Source: JBELHR01 sp042091275 (GTDB lineage: Bacteria > Bacteroidota > Bacteroidia > Flavobacteriales > Flavobacteriaceae). Taken from it: a DNA stretch of 12,318 bases. Position numbers and translations under genes: made by a program. Shown piece after piece: positions 1 through 7,540 of this stretch. Numbering within the stretch: position 1 is the first letter of the stretch; each line of letters opens with the position of its first letter. The notes under the pieces are model-generated. The model saw only the letters and a list, made by a program, of their open reading frames with translations, was not told where the DNA came from and ran no database searches. Location of the stretch: the NCBI GenBank assembly GCA_042091275.1, contig JBELHR010000044.1:1-12318 (forward strand), in the 5' to 3' direction.

Positions 1-82
1 TTCGTTCCCGAGAATTATGGTTTTAGTCTAAATTTTAACACATCATTCTAAAGTCAAATTCTATTTTTGTTTAACTTTTTAA

Positions 83-90
83 TATATTTG
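83..90 (+). promoter_or_regulatory. Candidate -7 promoter element of the TetR-aarF operon
   Basis: TATATTTG matches the Bacteroidota -7 consensus TAnnTTTG exactly and lies 19 bases before the TetR start codon, which would give a leader of about 15 nt. A second match, TATTTTTG, sits at 62-69. No well-spaced -33 TTG is visible for the nearer element. The assignment rests on the consensus and position only. Confidence 0.5.
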
Positions 91-99
91 TTGAACAAA
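87..99. promoter_or_regulatory. Palindromic candidate operator for the TetR-like regulator
   Basis: TTTGTTGAACAAA is a perfect 6+1+6 palindrome overlapping the end of the -7 element at 83-90. A related half-degenerate copy, TTTGTTTAAC, occurs exactly 21 bp upstream at 66-75. TetR-family repressors commonly bind palindromes over their own promoters, so autoregulation is the likely meaning. This is inferred from position and symmetry. Confidence 0.4.
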
Positions 100-109
100 A
101 ATGTAGAAG

Positions 110-757
110 ATGGCAAAAAAAACAAAACTTAGCGAACAAATCATTGTAGATCTGTATATGACTTACAGATTAGAGGGTATGGGAAGCCCAGACAATGTCT
201 ATCAATTTTGTAAAGCGGCAAATATCGATGAGGGAAAATTTTACTCTTTTTTCTCCTCAATGAAAATGGTTAGTGAAGGTGTTTATGAGGAAATGCACAA
301 GAGTTGTATGGACCTTTTAAGCAAAGATGAGTCTTTTCAAGAATACGATTCAAAAACTAAGCTTCTTGCCTATTATTATACAATTTTCGAGATTTTCACA
401 GCGAATCGATCCTATATAATGATGGATTTGGATGGAATGAATGTCAAAAAGCTTTCAAAACTGAAAGGTCATTTTGCGAGATTCATAAACATTCTTGCCA
501 TTGAGCCTTTTGATATCAAAAGAAACGAAATTCAAAAACTTCAGTCAAAAACTATTCAAGAAGCATTTTACGGTCAACTACTCTCGACTTTAAAGTTTTG
601 GATGGAAGATAACTCTAAAGGTTTTGAAAAAACAGATCTATACATTGAAAAGTCTGTTCAAGCATCTTTCGAGATTCTAAAAACTCTGAATATGAAGAGT
701 GTTTTGGATTTTGGAAAGTTCCTATTTAAAGAGAAATTTAACGTCTCAGAGAAATGA
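110..757 (+). CDS. TetR-family transcriptional regulator
   Basis: A 215-residue, probably cytoplasmic protein with the size and layout of TetR regulators. An N-terminal helix-turn-helix lies at about residues 10-60, including a stretch near 30-55 (NVYQFCKAANIDEGKFYSFF) that fits the turn and recognition helix. A helical C-terminal domain of the sort that binds a ligand and dimerises follows. The HTH is divergent, so the family call comes from overall shape and from the common flavobacterial pairing of such a gene with an AarF-like kinase. Its stop overlaps the kinase start (ATGA, 754-757), which indicates translational coupling and one transcript. The ATG at 110 is preceded by A-rich sequence without a Shine-Dalgarno motif. 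A palindrome at 87-99 could be its own operator. The ligand is unknown. Confidence 0.75.
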   Translation: MAKKTKLSEQIIVDLYMTYRLEGMGSPDNVYQFCKAANIDEGKFYSFFSSMKMVSEGVYEEMHKSCMDLLSKDESFQEYDSKTKLLAYYYTIFEIFTANRSYIMMDLDGMNVKKLSKLKGHFARFINILAIEPFDIKRNEIQKLQSKTIQEAFYGQLLSTLKFWMEDNSKGFEKTDLYIEKSVQASFEILKTLNMKSVLDFGKFLFKEKFNVSEK

Positions 758-2082
758 AAAGTATAGATTATATTCCAAGTGGAAAAATAGCGAGAGCCTC
801 AAAACTACTCGAAACCGGTGTAAAAGTTGGGGGAAATTATCTCAAGTACTACGGTCAAAACTTAATTGGAGATGACAAGGCTAACGAAAACCTTCAAAAA
901 TCCAACGCCAAAGACGTTTATGACGGACTCAAAACCTTAAAAGGAAGTGCCTTGAAAGTTGCTCAGATGTTGAGTATGGAAAAGAACCTTATGCCACAAG
1001 CCTTTGTGGAACAGTTCTCTCTCGCTCAATTTTCGGTGCCACCTCTCTCTCCTCCTCTGGTGAGAAAAACCTTTAAAAAATACCAAGGAAAGTATCCTCA
1101 AGAAATTTTTGACGAGTTTCAAACTAAATCTTCTTTTGCTGCGAGTATAGGTCAAGTTCACAAAGCGCGAAAAGGAGATACCGAGTTCGCTGTCAAAATC
1201 CAATACCCTGGAGTAGCAAATAGTATTCAATCTGATTTGGCTTTAGTAAAGCCTTTTGCCTTGAGAATGTTTAATATCAAAGGAAAGGATTCGGACCGCT
1301 ACTTCAAAGAGGTGGAAGAAAAGCTAACGGAAGAAACGAATTACGACAACGAGCTTCAGCAGAGTTTAGAAATTATAAATTCTTGTTCTGAAATCCCAAA
1401 TATTAAATTTCCAAACTACTATCCAGAATATTCCTCGAATAAGATTTTAGTAATGGACTGGATAAACGGAAAGCATTTATCTGAACTAGACCGTTTAGAT
1501 CTTAGTCAAACCGAAAAAAACACTTTAGGTCAAGCACTTTGGGATTTTTATATGTACCAAGTTCATGTTTTGAGAAAAGTCCATGCCGATCCGCATCCCG
1601 GAAATTTCTTAATTGATGAGGATAAAAATTTAATTGCTTTAGATTTTGGTTGTATGAAAAGCATTCCAAATGATTTTTATGTGCCTTATTTCGAATTGGT
1701 CGTTCCGGAAAATATTCAGAATCCAAAATTCTTTGAAATCAAATTAAACGAATTGGAAATCTTGCGCGAAGATGATAGTCCAGAGGAAAAAGAATTATTT
1801 CGAGGGCTTTTCAACGAAATGCTAAGTCTTTTTACCCAACCGTTTCAGCACGAAGTATTTGATTTTTCTGATGATGTGTTTTTCTCAAGAATTGCGGAAC
1901 TCGGAAAGAAATACGCTTCAAATAGTCAATTAAAACAAGTGAATGGAAACAGAGGAAGTAAGCATTTCATTTATATGAATCGCACCTTCTTTGGTCTTTA
2001 TAACTTGATGCATGAATTGCAAGCAAAAGACATCGTAATTGACAACTACAAAAAATACATTAAGCATCCAAAATCAGCATAA
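754..2082 (+). CDS. AarF/ABC1/UbiB-family atypical protein kinase-like protein
   Basis: A 442-residue member of the UbiB/ADCK atypical kinase family, which supports isoprenoid quinone or lipid metabolism through ATPase rather than classical kinase activity. Visible motifs in order: a KxGQ-like motif K68-V-A-Q71, with Ala in place of the usual Gly; a loop AASIGQVH at 129-136 corresponding to the Ala-rich nucleotide loop; the invariant lysine in AVKIQ (K148); the acidic ExD-like segment EETNYDNE (193-200); the catalytic loop HADPHPGN (277-284); and the DFG metal-binding motif (298-300). All core residues are present, so the protein is probably active in ATP binding. Flavobacteria normally use menaquinone, so a role in ubiquinone synthesis is unlikely and the substrate is unknown. 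The gene is coupled to the upstream TetR gene and ends at a strong terminator. Confidence 0.92.
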   Translation: MKSIDYIPSGKIARASKLLETGVKVGGNYLKYYGQNLIGDDKANENLQKSNAKDVYDGLKTLKGSALKVAQMLSMEKNLMPQAFVEQFSLAQFSVPPLSPPLVRKTFKKYQGKYPQEIFDEFQTKSSFAASIGQVHKARKGDTEFAVKIQYPGVANSIQSDLALVKPFALRMFNIKGKDSDRYFKEVEEKLTEETNYDNELQQSLEIINSCSEIPNIKFPNYYPEYSSNKILVMDWINGKHLSELDRLDLSQTEKNTLGQALWDFYMYQVHVLRKVHADPHPGNFLIDEDKNLIALDFGCMKSIPNDFYVPYFELVVPENIQNPKFFEIKLNELEILREDDSPEEKELFRGLFNEMLSLFTQPFQHEVFDFSDDVFFSRIAELGKKYASNSQLKQVNGNRGSKHFIYMNRTFFGLYNLMHELQAKDIVIDNYKKYIKHPKSA

Positions 2083-2085
2083 AAC

Positions 2086-2118
2086 AAAAAAGACTATTCG
2101 AACGAATAGTCTTTTTTT
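2086..2118. terminator. Bidirectional intrinsic terminator between aarF-like gene and tRNA-Leu
   Basis: A near-perfect inverted repeat: the arm at 2086-2099 ends in GACTATTC and is followed by a GAAC loop and the complementary GAATAGTC plus a run of seven T. The A-run on the left arm becomes a T-run on the other strand. The hairpin can therefore stop transcription of the kinase gene (plus) and of the tRNA (minus). It starts four bases after the kinase stop codon. Confidence 0.9.
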
Positions 2119-2121
2119 TAG

Positions 2122-2203
2122 TACGGGCGGAGAGACTCGAACTCTCACACCTCGCGGCACTAGATCCTAAGTCTAGCGTGTCTACCAATTCCACCACGCC
2201 CGC
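2122..2203 (-). tRNA. tRNA-Leu (anticodon UAG)
   Basis: Read on the minus strand, this 82-base class II tRNA starts GCGGGCG and pairs with CGCCCGT (a G-U at 1-72), with discriminator A. The D-arm region contains GGTAGACAC. The anticodon arm is CTAGA-CTTAGGA-TCTAG with anticodon TAG at 2167-2169, reading CUN leucine codons. A long variable arm (TGCC-GCGA-GGTG) is typical of tRNA-Leu. The T-arm is GAGAG-TTCGAGT-CTCTC. CCA is not encoded and would be added after transcription. Confidence 0.97.
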
Positions 2204-2220
2204 TCACTAATTTGTGGGTG

Positions 2221-2250
2221 CAAATATACACATTGTTTAGAATAAGCAAA
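2221..2250 (-). promoter_or_regulatory. Promoter of tRNA-Leu
   Basis: On the minus strand a -33 TTTG (2250-2247) is followed after 18 bases by a perfect -7 TATATTTG (2228-2221). This fits the Bacteroidota housekeeping promoter TTTG-N17-23-TAnnTTTG. The predicted start lies about 12-15 bases before the mature tRNA 5' end. This is the best two-part promoter match in the window. Confidence 0.75.
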
Positions 2251-2271
2251 ACATATAATCGCATTTTTTCC

Positions 2272-2279
2272 TACTTTTG
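2272..2279 (+). promoter_or_regulatory. Candidate -7 promoter element of the M20 dipeptidase gene
   Basis: TACTTTTG matches TAnnTTTG and lies 18 bases before the ATG at 2298, giving a short leader. No convincing -33 TTG lies at the right distance, so the promoter may be weak or may depend on another factor. Confidence 0.5.
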
Positions 2280-2297
2280 AATAAATAATTAGACCCG

Positions 2298-3686
2298 ATG
2301 AAAGACGTACAAAACTATATACAAGAAAACAAAAATAGATTTATTCAAGAGTTGATAGATCTGCTAAAAATCCCATCAATAAGTGCTGACAAAAACTACG
2401 AAAAGCAGGTTTTACAAACTGCCGACCAAGTTCTAATCGCACTTGAAAAAGCGGGATGTGACAAAGTTGAAATGTGTGAGACTCCAGGATACCCTATTGT
2501 CTACGCAGAGAAAATTATAGACCCGTCACTTCCAACAGTTTTAGTTTATGGACACTATGACGTTCAACCTGCAGACCCATTAGATCTTTGGGATAGTCCT
2601 GCATTTGAACCGGTAATCAAAAATACAGAAACACATCCTGAAGGTGCTATTTTTGCAAGAGGAGCCTGCGATGACAAAGGTCAAATGTATATGCATGTAA
2701 AAGCTTTTGAATATATGATTGCCTCTGACAGTCTTCCTTGTAATGTCAAATTCATGATCGAAGGCGAAGAGGAAGTTGGTTCCCCAAGTTTGGAATGGTA
2801 TGTAAAAAACAACCGCGAAAAACTAGCAAATGATGTAATTCTAATTTCAGATACAGGGATGATCTCTAATGAGCAACCATCGATCACAACTGGGTTGAGA
2901 GGCTTGAGTTATGTCGAGGTGGAGGTTACCGGACCAAATAGAGATTTACACTCTGGACTCTACGGAGGTGCTGTTGCCAATCCCATTAATATTTTAACCA
3001 AAATGATTGCATCTCTTCACGATGAAAAACAACATATTACCATTCCAGGTTTCTACGACGGAGTGGAAGAATTGTCTAGAGAAGAGCGCGACGAAATGGC
3101 AAAAGCGCCATTTTCTTTGCAAGCATACCAAGATGCTTTAGATATTGAATCTGTTTACGGAGAAGAGGGATATACGACTAATGAAAGAAACTCGATTCGC
3201 CCAACACTCGATGTCAACGGTATTTGGGGTGGATATACTGGCGAGGGTGCCAAAACAGTAATTCCTTCCAAGGCTTTTGCAAAAATCTCTATGCGATTGG
3301 TTCCAGGACAAAATCCAGATGCCATCACCAATCTATTTATAGAGCATTTTGAAAGCATTGCTCCAAAGGGTGTTCGCGTTTCAGCAAAACCTCATCACGG
3401 AGGTCTTCCTTATGTGACGCCAATCGATAATATCGGATATCAAGCTGCAAACAAGGCTTATTCTAAAACTTTTGGTGTTCCTGCGATTCCTCAAAGATCG
3501 GGTGGATCTATTCCTATTGTAGCTCTTTTTGAACAAGAATTGGCAAGTAAATCAATTTTGATGGGCTTTGGTTTGGACTCGGATGCGATTCACTCTCCAA
3601 ACGAACACTTCGGAATTTTTAATTACTTAAAAGGAATTGAAACCATTCCTTATTTCTACAAATACTATAGCGAATTAGCTAAATAA
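2298..3686 (+). CDS. M20 family metallodipeptidase (carnosinase/PepV-like)
   Basis: A 462-residue cytoplasmic dinuclear zinc peptidase; no signal peptide is seen. Metal and catalytic motifs in order: GHYDVQP with H86 and general-base helper D88; RGACDDKGQ with bridging D125; EGEEEVGS with general base E158 and metal ligand E159; SDTG with D185; and late DAIHSPNE with H432. The dimerisation lid begins near residue 200 (TGLRG) and contains DLHSG with H218, which completes the partner's active site. Length and motif spacing fit the CNDP-type dipeptidase subfamily. It probably hydrolyses dipeptides. Convergence with the hydroxyproline operon is suggestive because Xaa-Hyp or Hyp-Xaa dipeptides are natural precursors, but specificity cannot be read from sequence. 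It has its own promoter and terminator and is not co-transcribed with that operon. Confidence 0.93.
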   Translation: MKDVQNYIQENKNRFIQELIDLLKIPSISADKNYEKQVLQTADQVLIALEKAGCDKVEMCETPGYPIVYAEKIIDPSLPTVLVYGHYDVQPADPLDLWDSPAFEPVIKNTETHPEGAIFARGACDDKGQMYMHVKAFEYMIASDSLPCNVKFMIEGEEEVGSPSLEWYVKNNREKLANDVILISDTGMISNEQPSITTGLRGLSYVEVEVTGPNRDLHSGLYGGAVANPINILTKMIASLHDEKQHITIPGFYDGVEELSREERDEMAKAPFSLQAYQDALDIESVYGEEGYTTNERNSIRPTLDVNGIWGGYTGEGAKTVIPSKAFAKISMRLVPGQNPDAITNLFIEHFESIAPKGVRVSAKPHHGGLPYVTPIDNIGYQAANKAYSKTFGVPAIPQRSGGSIPIVALFEQELASKSILMGFGLDSDAIHSPNEHFGIFNYLKGIETIPYFYKYYSELAK

Positions 3687-3688
3687 TT

Positions 3689-4933
3689 TTAACGATTCGG
3701 ATTGAAGGCCTCCATGTTTATGGAGGTCTTTTTATTTTCAACAAGCTCTGTAATTAACTTTCCAGTTGCTGGACCTAGTCCCCAACCCATCATGGCATGA
3801 CCGGATGCAATAAGGACATTGTCTAGTTTAGAGGAACGACCGATCAAAGGCAGTCCATCGAAAGAAACCGGTCTCAATCCATAATCTACCTTATCCAATA
3901 CTTCTGGACTTATGCTCAGTCCTTTGTAAAAACTCTCTGCTCCATTTTTAATGGCTTGAACTCGCTTGGATCGAATATTATTATTAATTCCCGCTAGCTC
4001 CATTGTACCGGCAAACCTCGTAAACCCATCCATTGGACTAACTGCCATATTTTTTTCGACAAGAACAGCTGGCATTCGAATCCCTGTCCGTTTTTGGACG
4101 TCCAATCGATACCCTTTACCCGCTTGAATCAGAAGAGGAATTTTTAGTTTTTTTGCAATTTGAGGGGTCCAAGCTCCTGCTGCTAAAACAAATTCATCTC
4201 CTTCATAGGAGGATCGATCCGTGTGGACTTGAGTGATGCTATTCTCTTTCCCACTAAAGGACTTAACCTCTTCCCCGCTTTTAATCTCTACACCTCGATC
4301 TTTAAGGTAAGTTTTCATTTGTTGCATGAATTGTCCTGGAGTCATTTGTCGATCACAGGGATAATAGACTCCTCCCAAGATATTCATTTCTATATTTGGT
4401 TCAAATTCATTTGCAATTTCCTTCTTACCAACCAGTTTGGTTGCAATACCAAATTCTTTTTGAGCTTGTTCCGCTATCTCAAATTCCTCTTTTTGACCAT
4501 GTTGAGTTTGAAAATACATCATCAATCCCTTTTCATCAAATTGCGTTTGAAATCCAGTTTCGGAGATTATTTCCTTAAATAACTCTCTAGAGAGCATATT
4601 GATATCAAAAATAGGTCGTATAGAACGCTTGACATGGTTTGCATTAGAGGCTCGAAAAAAAGACCAGGCCCACTTGAAAAAATCCAAATCTAATCTCGGC
4701 TTCATATAAAAGGGACTAGACGAATCAAACATCCATTTGAGTCCTTTACTAACCATACCGGGAGCTGCAATTGGCCTAAAGTGACTTGGAGCAACATAAC
4801 CAGCATTCACGTAAGACGCTCCAGACGCCATATCTGTTTTGTCGATAATAGTGACTTGATGTCCCTGCCGATTTAAATAATAAGCCGTAGACAAACCTAT
4901 TATTCCACCTCCTATTACAATGCATTTTTTCAT
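3689..4933 (-). CDS. D-hydroxyproline oxidase/dehydrogenase (DadA-like FAD-dependent amine oxidoreductase)
   Basis: A 414-residue flavoprotein of the DAO/DadA family. The N-terminal dinucleotide-binding motif VIGGGIIGLSTAYYL (6-20) is followed by the ribose-binding acidic residue D31. The FAD domain returns in FVLAAGAWT (248-256) and in the C-terminal GLRPVSFDGLPLIGR (352-366) and SGHAMMGWGLGPATGK (377-392). In the operon its expected substrate is cis-4-hydroxy-D-proline, oxidised to 1-pyrroline-4-hydroxy-2-carboxylate. The single-chain architecture resembles the one-subunit enzymes of pseudomonads rather than the heteromeric dehydrogenases. It is the last gene of the operon, nine bases after the epimerase stop. 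Its stop lies only two bases from the stop of the converging dipeptidase gene, and its last codons contain that gene's terminator hairpin. A D-proline or general D-amino acid dehydrogenase is the alternative without the context. Confidence 0.87.
   Translation of the reverse strand: MKKCIVIGGGIIGLSTAYYLNRQGHQVTIIDKTDMASGASYVNAGYVAPSHFRPIAAPGMVSKGLKWMFDSSSPFYMKPRLDLDFFKWAWSFFRASNANHVKRSIRPIFDINMLSRELFKEIISETGFQTQFDEKGLMMYFQTQHGQKEEFEIAEQAQKEFGIATKLVGKKEIANEFEPNIEMNILGGVYYPCDRQMTPGQFMQQMKTYLKDRGVEIKSGEEVKSFSGKENSITQVHTDRSSYEGDEFVLAAGAWTPQIAKKLKIPLLIQAGKGYRLDVQKRTGIRMPAVLVEKNMAVSPMDGFTRFAGTMELAGINNNIRSKRVQAIKNGAESFYKGLSISPEVLDKVDYGLRPVSFDGLPLIGRSSKLDNVLIASGHAMMGWGLGPATGKLITELVENKKTSINMEAFNPNR
3707..3738 (+). 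terminator. Terminator of the dipeptidase gene inside the convergent oxidase gene
   Basis: A hairpin with arms GGCCTCCAT and ATGGAGGTC around a GTTT loop is followed by TTTTTATTTT on the plus strand. The stem has nine pairs with one G-U. It is oriented for the M20 dipeptidase, whose stop is 21 bases upstream. It lies entirely inside codons about 399-409 of the oxidase on the other strand. There is no T-run on the minus side, so it would not end the operon. Confidence 0.75.
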
Positions 4934-4942
4934 AGCTTCTAA

Positions 4943-5956
4943 TTAAATAACTTGAAATCCATAAGCGAAAGGATCGTCCTCAGTATCGATATGAATGGTA
5001 TTATAACCAAATTGTTTTGCCCATCCTTTTACACTTGGAATTATGGCCTCAAAACTTCCTAAATTGGTAAATCCCTCTATTTGAGCTTCAAAAGTAGATC
5101 CTATTATACTTTCGTGGGTGTATAAGTCCTTCAAACCTAAAAGTCCTTTACCATACAACTGAGCTAATCTGGCAGAGGTCCCTGTCCCACAGGGAGACCT
5201 ATCGATTGCCTTGTCCCCGTAAAACACAGCGTTTCTTCCTGAAGATTTAGCATCTAGAGTGGAACCTGTCCACATCAAATGACTGACGTCTTTGATTTCA
5301 GATTTTAACGGGTGAACAAATTTATTTGGATATTTTTCATTGATCAAAGGGCGCAGCTCCTGACTCAGGGCGATCAATTCACTAGCCGAATAGTTCTGCA
5401 GTCCACTAAAATATTCTTGAGGATCAAAAATCGCATAAAAATTACCTCCATAAGCGACATCAAAACTAAGATTTGCCTCTAATTTTGGGCTGTAGACTTC
5501 CAATCCCTCTGCCGCGAGATATGAGGGAACGTTAGTCAATTTTACCCAAACTATTTTACCGTCTTTCTCTTTATATTCAATTTCCACCAATCCCGCTGGG
5601 GCTTCCATTTTTAAAAATCCAGGACGTTTTGGTTTGATAAGTCCTTCTTGCAGTCCCATAGTAACCGTTCCAATAGTCCCGTGGCCACACATAGGGAGAC
5701 AACCGGAAGTTTCCACAAAGAGAATGGCAAAATCATTTTCTGGATTTGATGGTGGGTAGAGTATGGAACCACTCATCATATCGTGTCCTCTGGGCTCAAA
5801 CATCAAGCCTTTGCGAATCCAATCGTAGTGCTCCATAAAATACAATCGCTTTTCTGCCATGGAAGCTCCTAACAATTCTGGTCCTCCTTCGGCTATCAGT
5901 CTGACTGGATTTCCGCAGGTATGTCCGTCAATACAGTAAAAACGATGATTGCTCAT
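4943..5956 (-). CDS. 4-hydroxyproline 2-epimerase (proline racemase family)
   Basis: A 337-residue cytoplasmic, cofactor-independent epimerase that interconverts trans-4-hydroxy-L-proline and cis-4-hydroxy-D-proline by two-base catalysis. Both catalytic cysteines are present: C90 in MCGHGT and C256 in SPCGTGTSA. This argues against trans-3-hydroxyproline dehydratase, which has Thr at the second position. The N-terminus FYCIDGHTCGNPVRL (7-21) is typical of the family. I chose the ATG at 5956 because the protein then has normal length and starts with the ATGA overlap of the dehydrogenase stop. The same frame stays open upstream to 6070, but those 38 codons encode an Arg/Ser/Lys-rich stretch unlike the family and lie within the dehydrogenase gene. 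Proline racemase activity is the alternative; the neighbours favour hydroxyproline. Confidence 0.93.
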   Translation of the reverse strand: MSNHRFYCIDGHTCGNPVRLIAEGGPELLGASMAEKRLYFMEHYDWIRKGLMFEPRGHDMMSGSILYPPSNPENDFAILFVETSGCLPMCGHGTIGTVTMGLQEGLIKPKRPGFLKMEAPAGLVEIEYKEKDGKIVWVKLTNVPSYLAAEGLEVYSPKLEANLSFDVAYGGNFYAIFDPQEYFSGLQNYSASELIALSQELRPLINEKYPNKFVHPLKSEIKDVSHLMWTGSTLDAKSSGRNAVFYGDKAIDRSPCGTGTSARLAQLYGKGLLGLKDLYTHESIIGSTFEAQIEGFTNLGSFEAIIPSVKGWAKQFGYNTIHIDTEDDPFAYGFQVI

Positions 5957-7539
5957 GACTTTTGAATTTTTCCATCTACCCTTCTGATAATATCGAGAGG
6001 ATTGTCGTCTTGCAAAGCTTCTGGAAGAAGCTCTTTTGGCCAGTTTTGGTAAGAAAAAGGTCTTAACCACCTTCTGACTGCAGAAATACCAACAGCCGTG
6101 AAGCGAGAATCTGTAGACGCGGGATATGGCCCGCCATGTACCATAGAGGGACTGACTTCGACCCCTGTCGGTACCCCGTTAAAAATAATACGCCCCACTC
6201 TATTTTGAAGAGAAGCTATCGTATCGCTATAATTGATCAATTCTAAATCTCCCGCGAGAACTGTGGCAGTGAGTTGCCCCTCTAAACCTCGTATAATTTG
6301 ATTCAATTCCTCCTTAGAAGCACAACTAACCACAAGAGAAGCAGGACCAAAAACCTCGCGATGTAAATTTTTGTTTTTTAGGAATTCACTTCCCGATACT
6401 GACATTAAACTTGGGAATACAAAATTTGAATCCGCTAAATCCTCAGAATTCAATACGGTTTCTACTCCAATTTGGGAAGCAACAAATTTGCGATTCTGAT
6501 GAAAGTTGTCTTTTATTTTGGGATGCAGCATTACTTGTTTCTCCTCTCGGGCGAGCCCCGTTTGCAAGCCTTCTGTAAATTTTTGAAAGTCCAAACTATC
6601 CACAGCTAATATCAATCCAGGATTGGTGCAAAACTGTCCAGCTGCCAATTTAATGGAACTCACATATTGTTCTACCCAATTGTCGCGCTCTTGCTTATCC
6701 GCTATTGCAGATGGAAGAATCACGATAGGATTGATTGAACCCATTTCAGCAAAAACAGGAATAGGTTCCTCTCTACTCGCAGCAAGATCGTATAGCGCTC
6801 TTCCTCCAGCTATGGATCCCGTAAATCCGATTGCCTTTATTTCTGGGTGGAGGGCTAACTTTTTCCCTAGCTCAATTCCCTTACTATTTAAATTTGAAAA
6901 TACTCCCTTGGGCATATTACAGATTTTGACCGCTTTGTCAATAGCAGAGGCAATAAGCTCTCCTGTACCCGCATGCATGGGATGGGACTTTACAATTACC
7001 GGACAACCAACAGCCAAAGCAGAGGCAGTATCTCCTCCTGCAGTGGAATAGGCTAAAGGAAAGTTACTAGCTCCAAAAACAGCAACCGGACCTATTGGAA
7101 TTAGCATCTTTCTCAAATCAGGCTTTGGGATTGGACTTCTACTGGAATCTCCCATATCAATACTAGCCTCGACATAAGAACCGTCCTCGACGTGATCTGC
7201 AAAGGTTTTTAATTGAAAAATAGTACGTCCACATTCTCCTTTAGCCCTACCCATCGGAAGACCCGATTCTTGACTATATCTCTCAAAAAGAGCTTCTCCT
7301 AGGTTTTCAATTTCTAAAGCTATAGTTCTTAAAAAATCTGCTCTTCTCAAATTAGAACTATGCCTATAAGTTTCAAATGCAATTTTTGCTTCTGCTATGG
7401 CCTCATTGATTTCCTCGTCTGTCGTCTCAAAAAAGTCCGTTTCTAAGTTTTTGTTTTCTCGTGGATCAAAGGTTTGAAATTGAGTAGTTCCATTCTTACT
7501 CAGTTTCCCTGCTATATAATTCGCTCCGTGTAAATTCAT
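5953..7539 (-). CDS. 2-oxoglutarate semialdehyde dehydrogenase (2,5-dioxovalerate dehydrogenase), NAD(P)+ type
   Basis: A 528-residue aldehyde dehydrogenase oxidising 2-oxoglutarate semialdehyde to 2-oxoglutarate, the last step of hydroxyproline breakdown. Visible features are the oxyanion-hole asparagine in FGASNFP (N159), the cofactor-binding lysine in VIVKSHP (K184), the FTGS motif (239-242), general base E265 in FAEMGS, and nucleophile C304 in GQFCTNPG. FAEMGSINP and GQFCTNPG are characteristic of the dioxovalerate dehydrogenase subfamily, and the length is also typical of it. It begins one base after the deaminase stop and ends by overlapping the epimerase start, so translation of the three is probably coupled. 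The same enzyme also serves sugar-acid pathways (xylose, arabinose, glucarate), but the neighbours here point to hydroxyproline. Confidence 0.93.
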   Translation of the reverse strand: MNLHGANYIAGKLSKNGTTQFQTFDPRENKNLETDFFETTDEEINEAIAEAKIAFETYRHSSNLRRADFLRTIALEIENLGEALFERYSQESGLPMGRAKGECGRTIFQLKTFADHVEDGSYVEASIDMGDSSRSPIPKPDLRKMLIPIGPVAVFGASNFPLAYSTAGGDTASALAVGCPVIVKSHPMHAGTGELIASAIDKAVKICNMPKGVFSNLNSKGIELGKKLALHPEIKAIGFTGSIAGGRALYDLAASREEPIPVFAEMGSINPIVILPSAIADKQERDNWVEQYVSSIKLAAGQFCTNPGLILAVDSLDFQKFTEGLQTGLAREEKQVMLHPKIKDNFHQNRKFVASQIGVETVLNSEDLADSNFVFPSLMSVSGSEFLKNKNLHREVFGPASLVVSCASKEELNQIIRGLEGQLTATVLAGDLELINYSDTIASLQNRVGRIIFNGVPTGVEVSPSMVHGGPYPASTDSRFTAVGISAVRRWLRPFSYQNWPKELLPEALQDDNPLDIIRRVDGKIQKS

Positions 7540-7540
7540 T

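Noticed and set aside
937..1230. Open frame of 97 codons on the minus strand inside the kinase gene
   Set aside because: It is antisense to a well-supported gene with all kinase motifs and shows no recognisable domain of its own.
4223..4582. Open frames on the plus strand opposite the oxidase gene
   Set aside because: The Leu/Phe-rich translation is what antisense of AT-rich coding DNA gives; no start context or domain is seen.
5957..6070. A 38-codon N-terminal extension of the epimerase frame, rich in Arg, Ser and Lys
   Set aside because: It lies fully inside the dehydrogenase gene, is unlike family N-termini, and the ATG at 5956 gives the normal length and a coupled ATGA junction.
6623..7051. 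Open frame of 142 codons on the plus strand inside the dehydrogenase gene
   Set aside because: It mirrors conserved dehydrogenase coding sequence and has no promoter or domain; it is a shadow frame.
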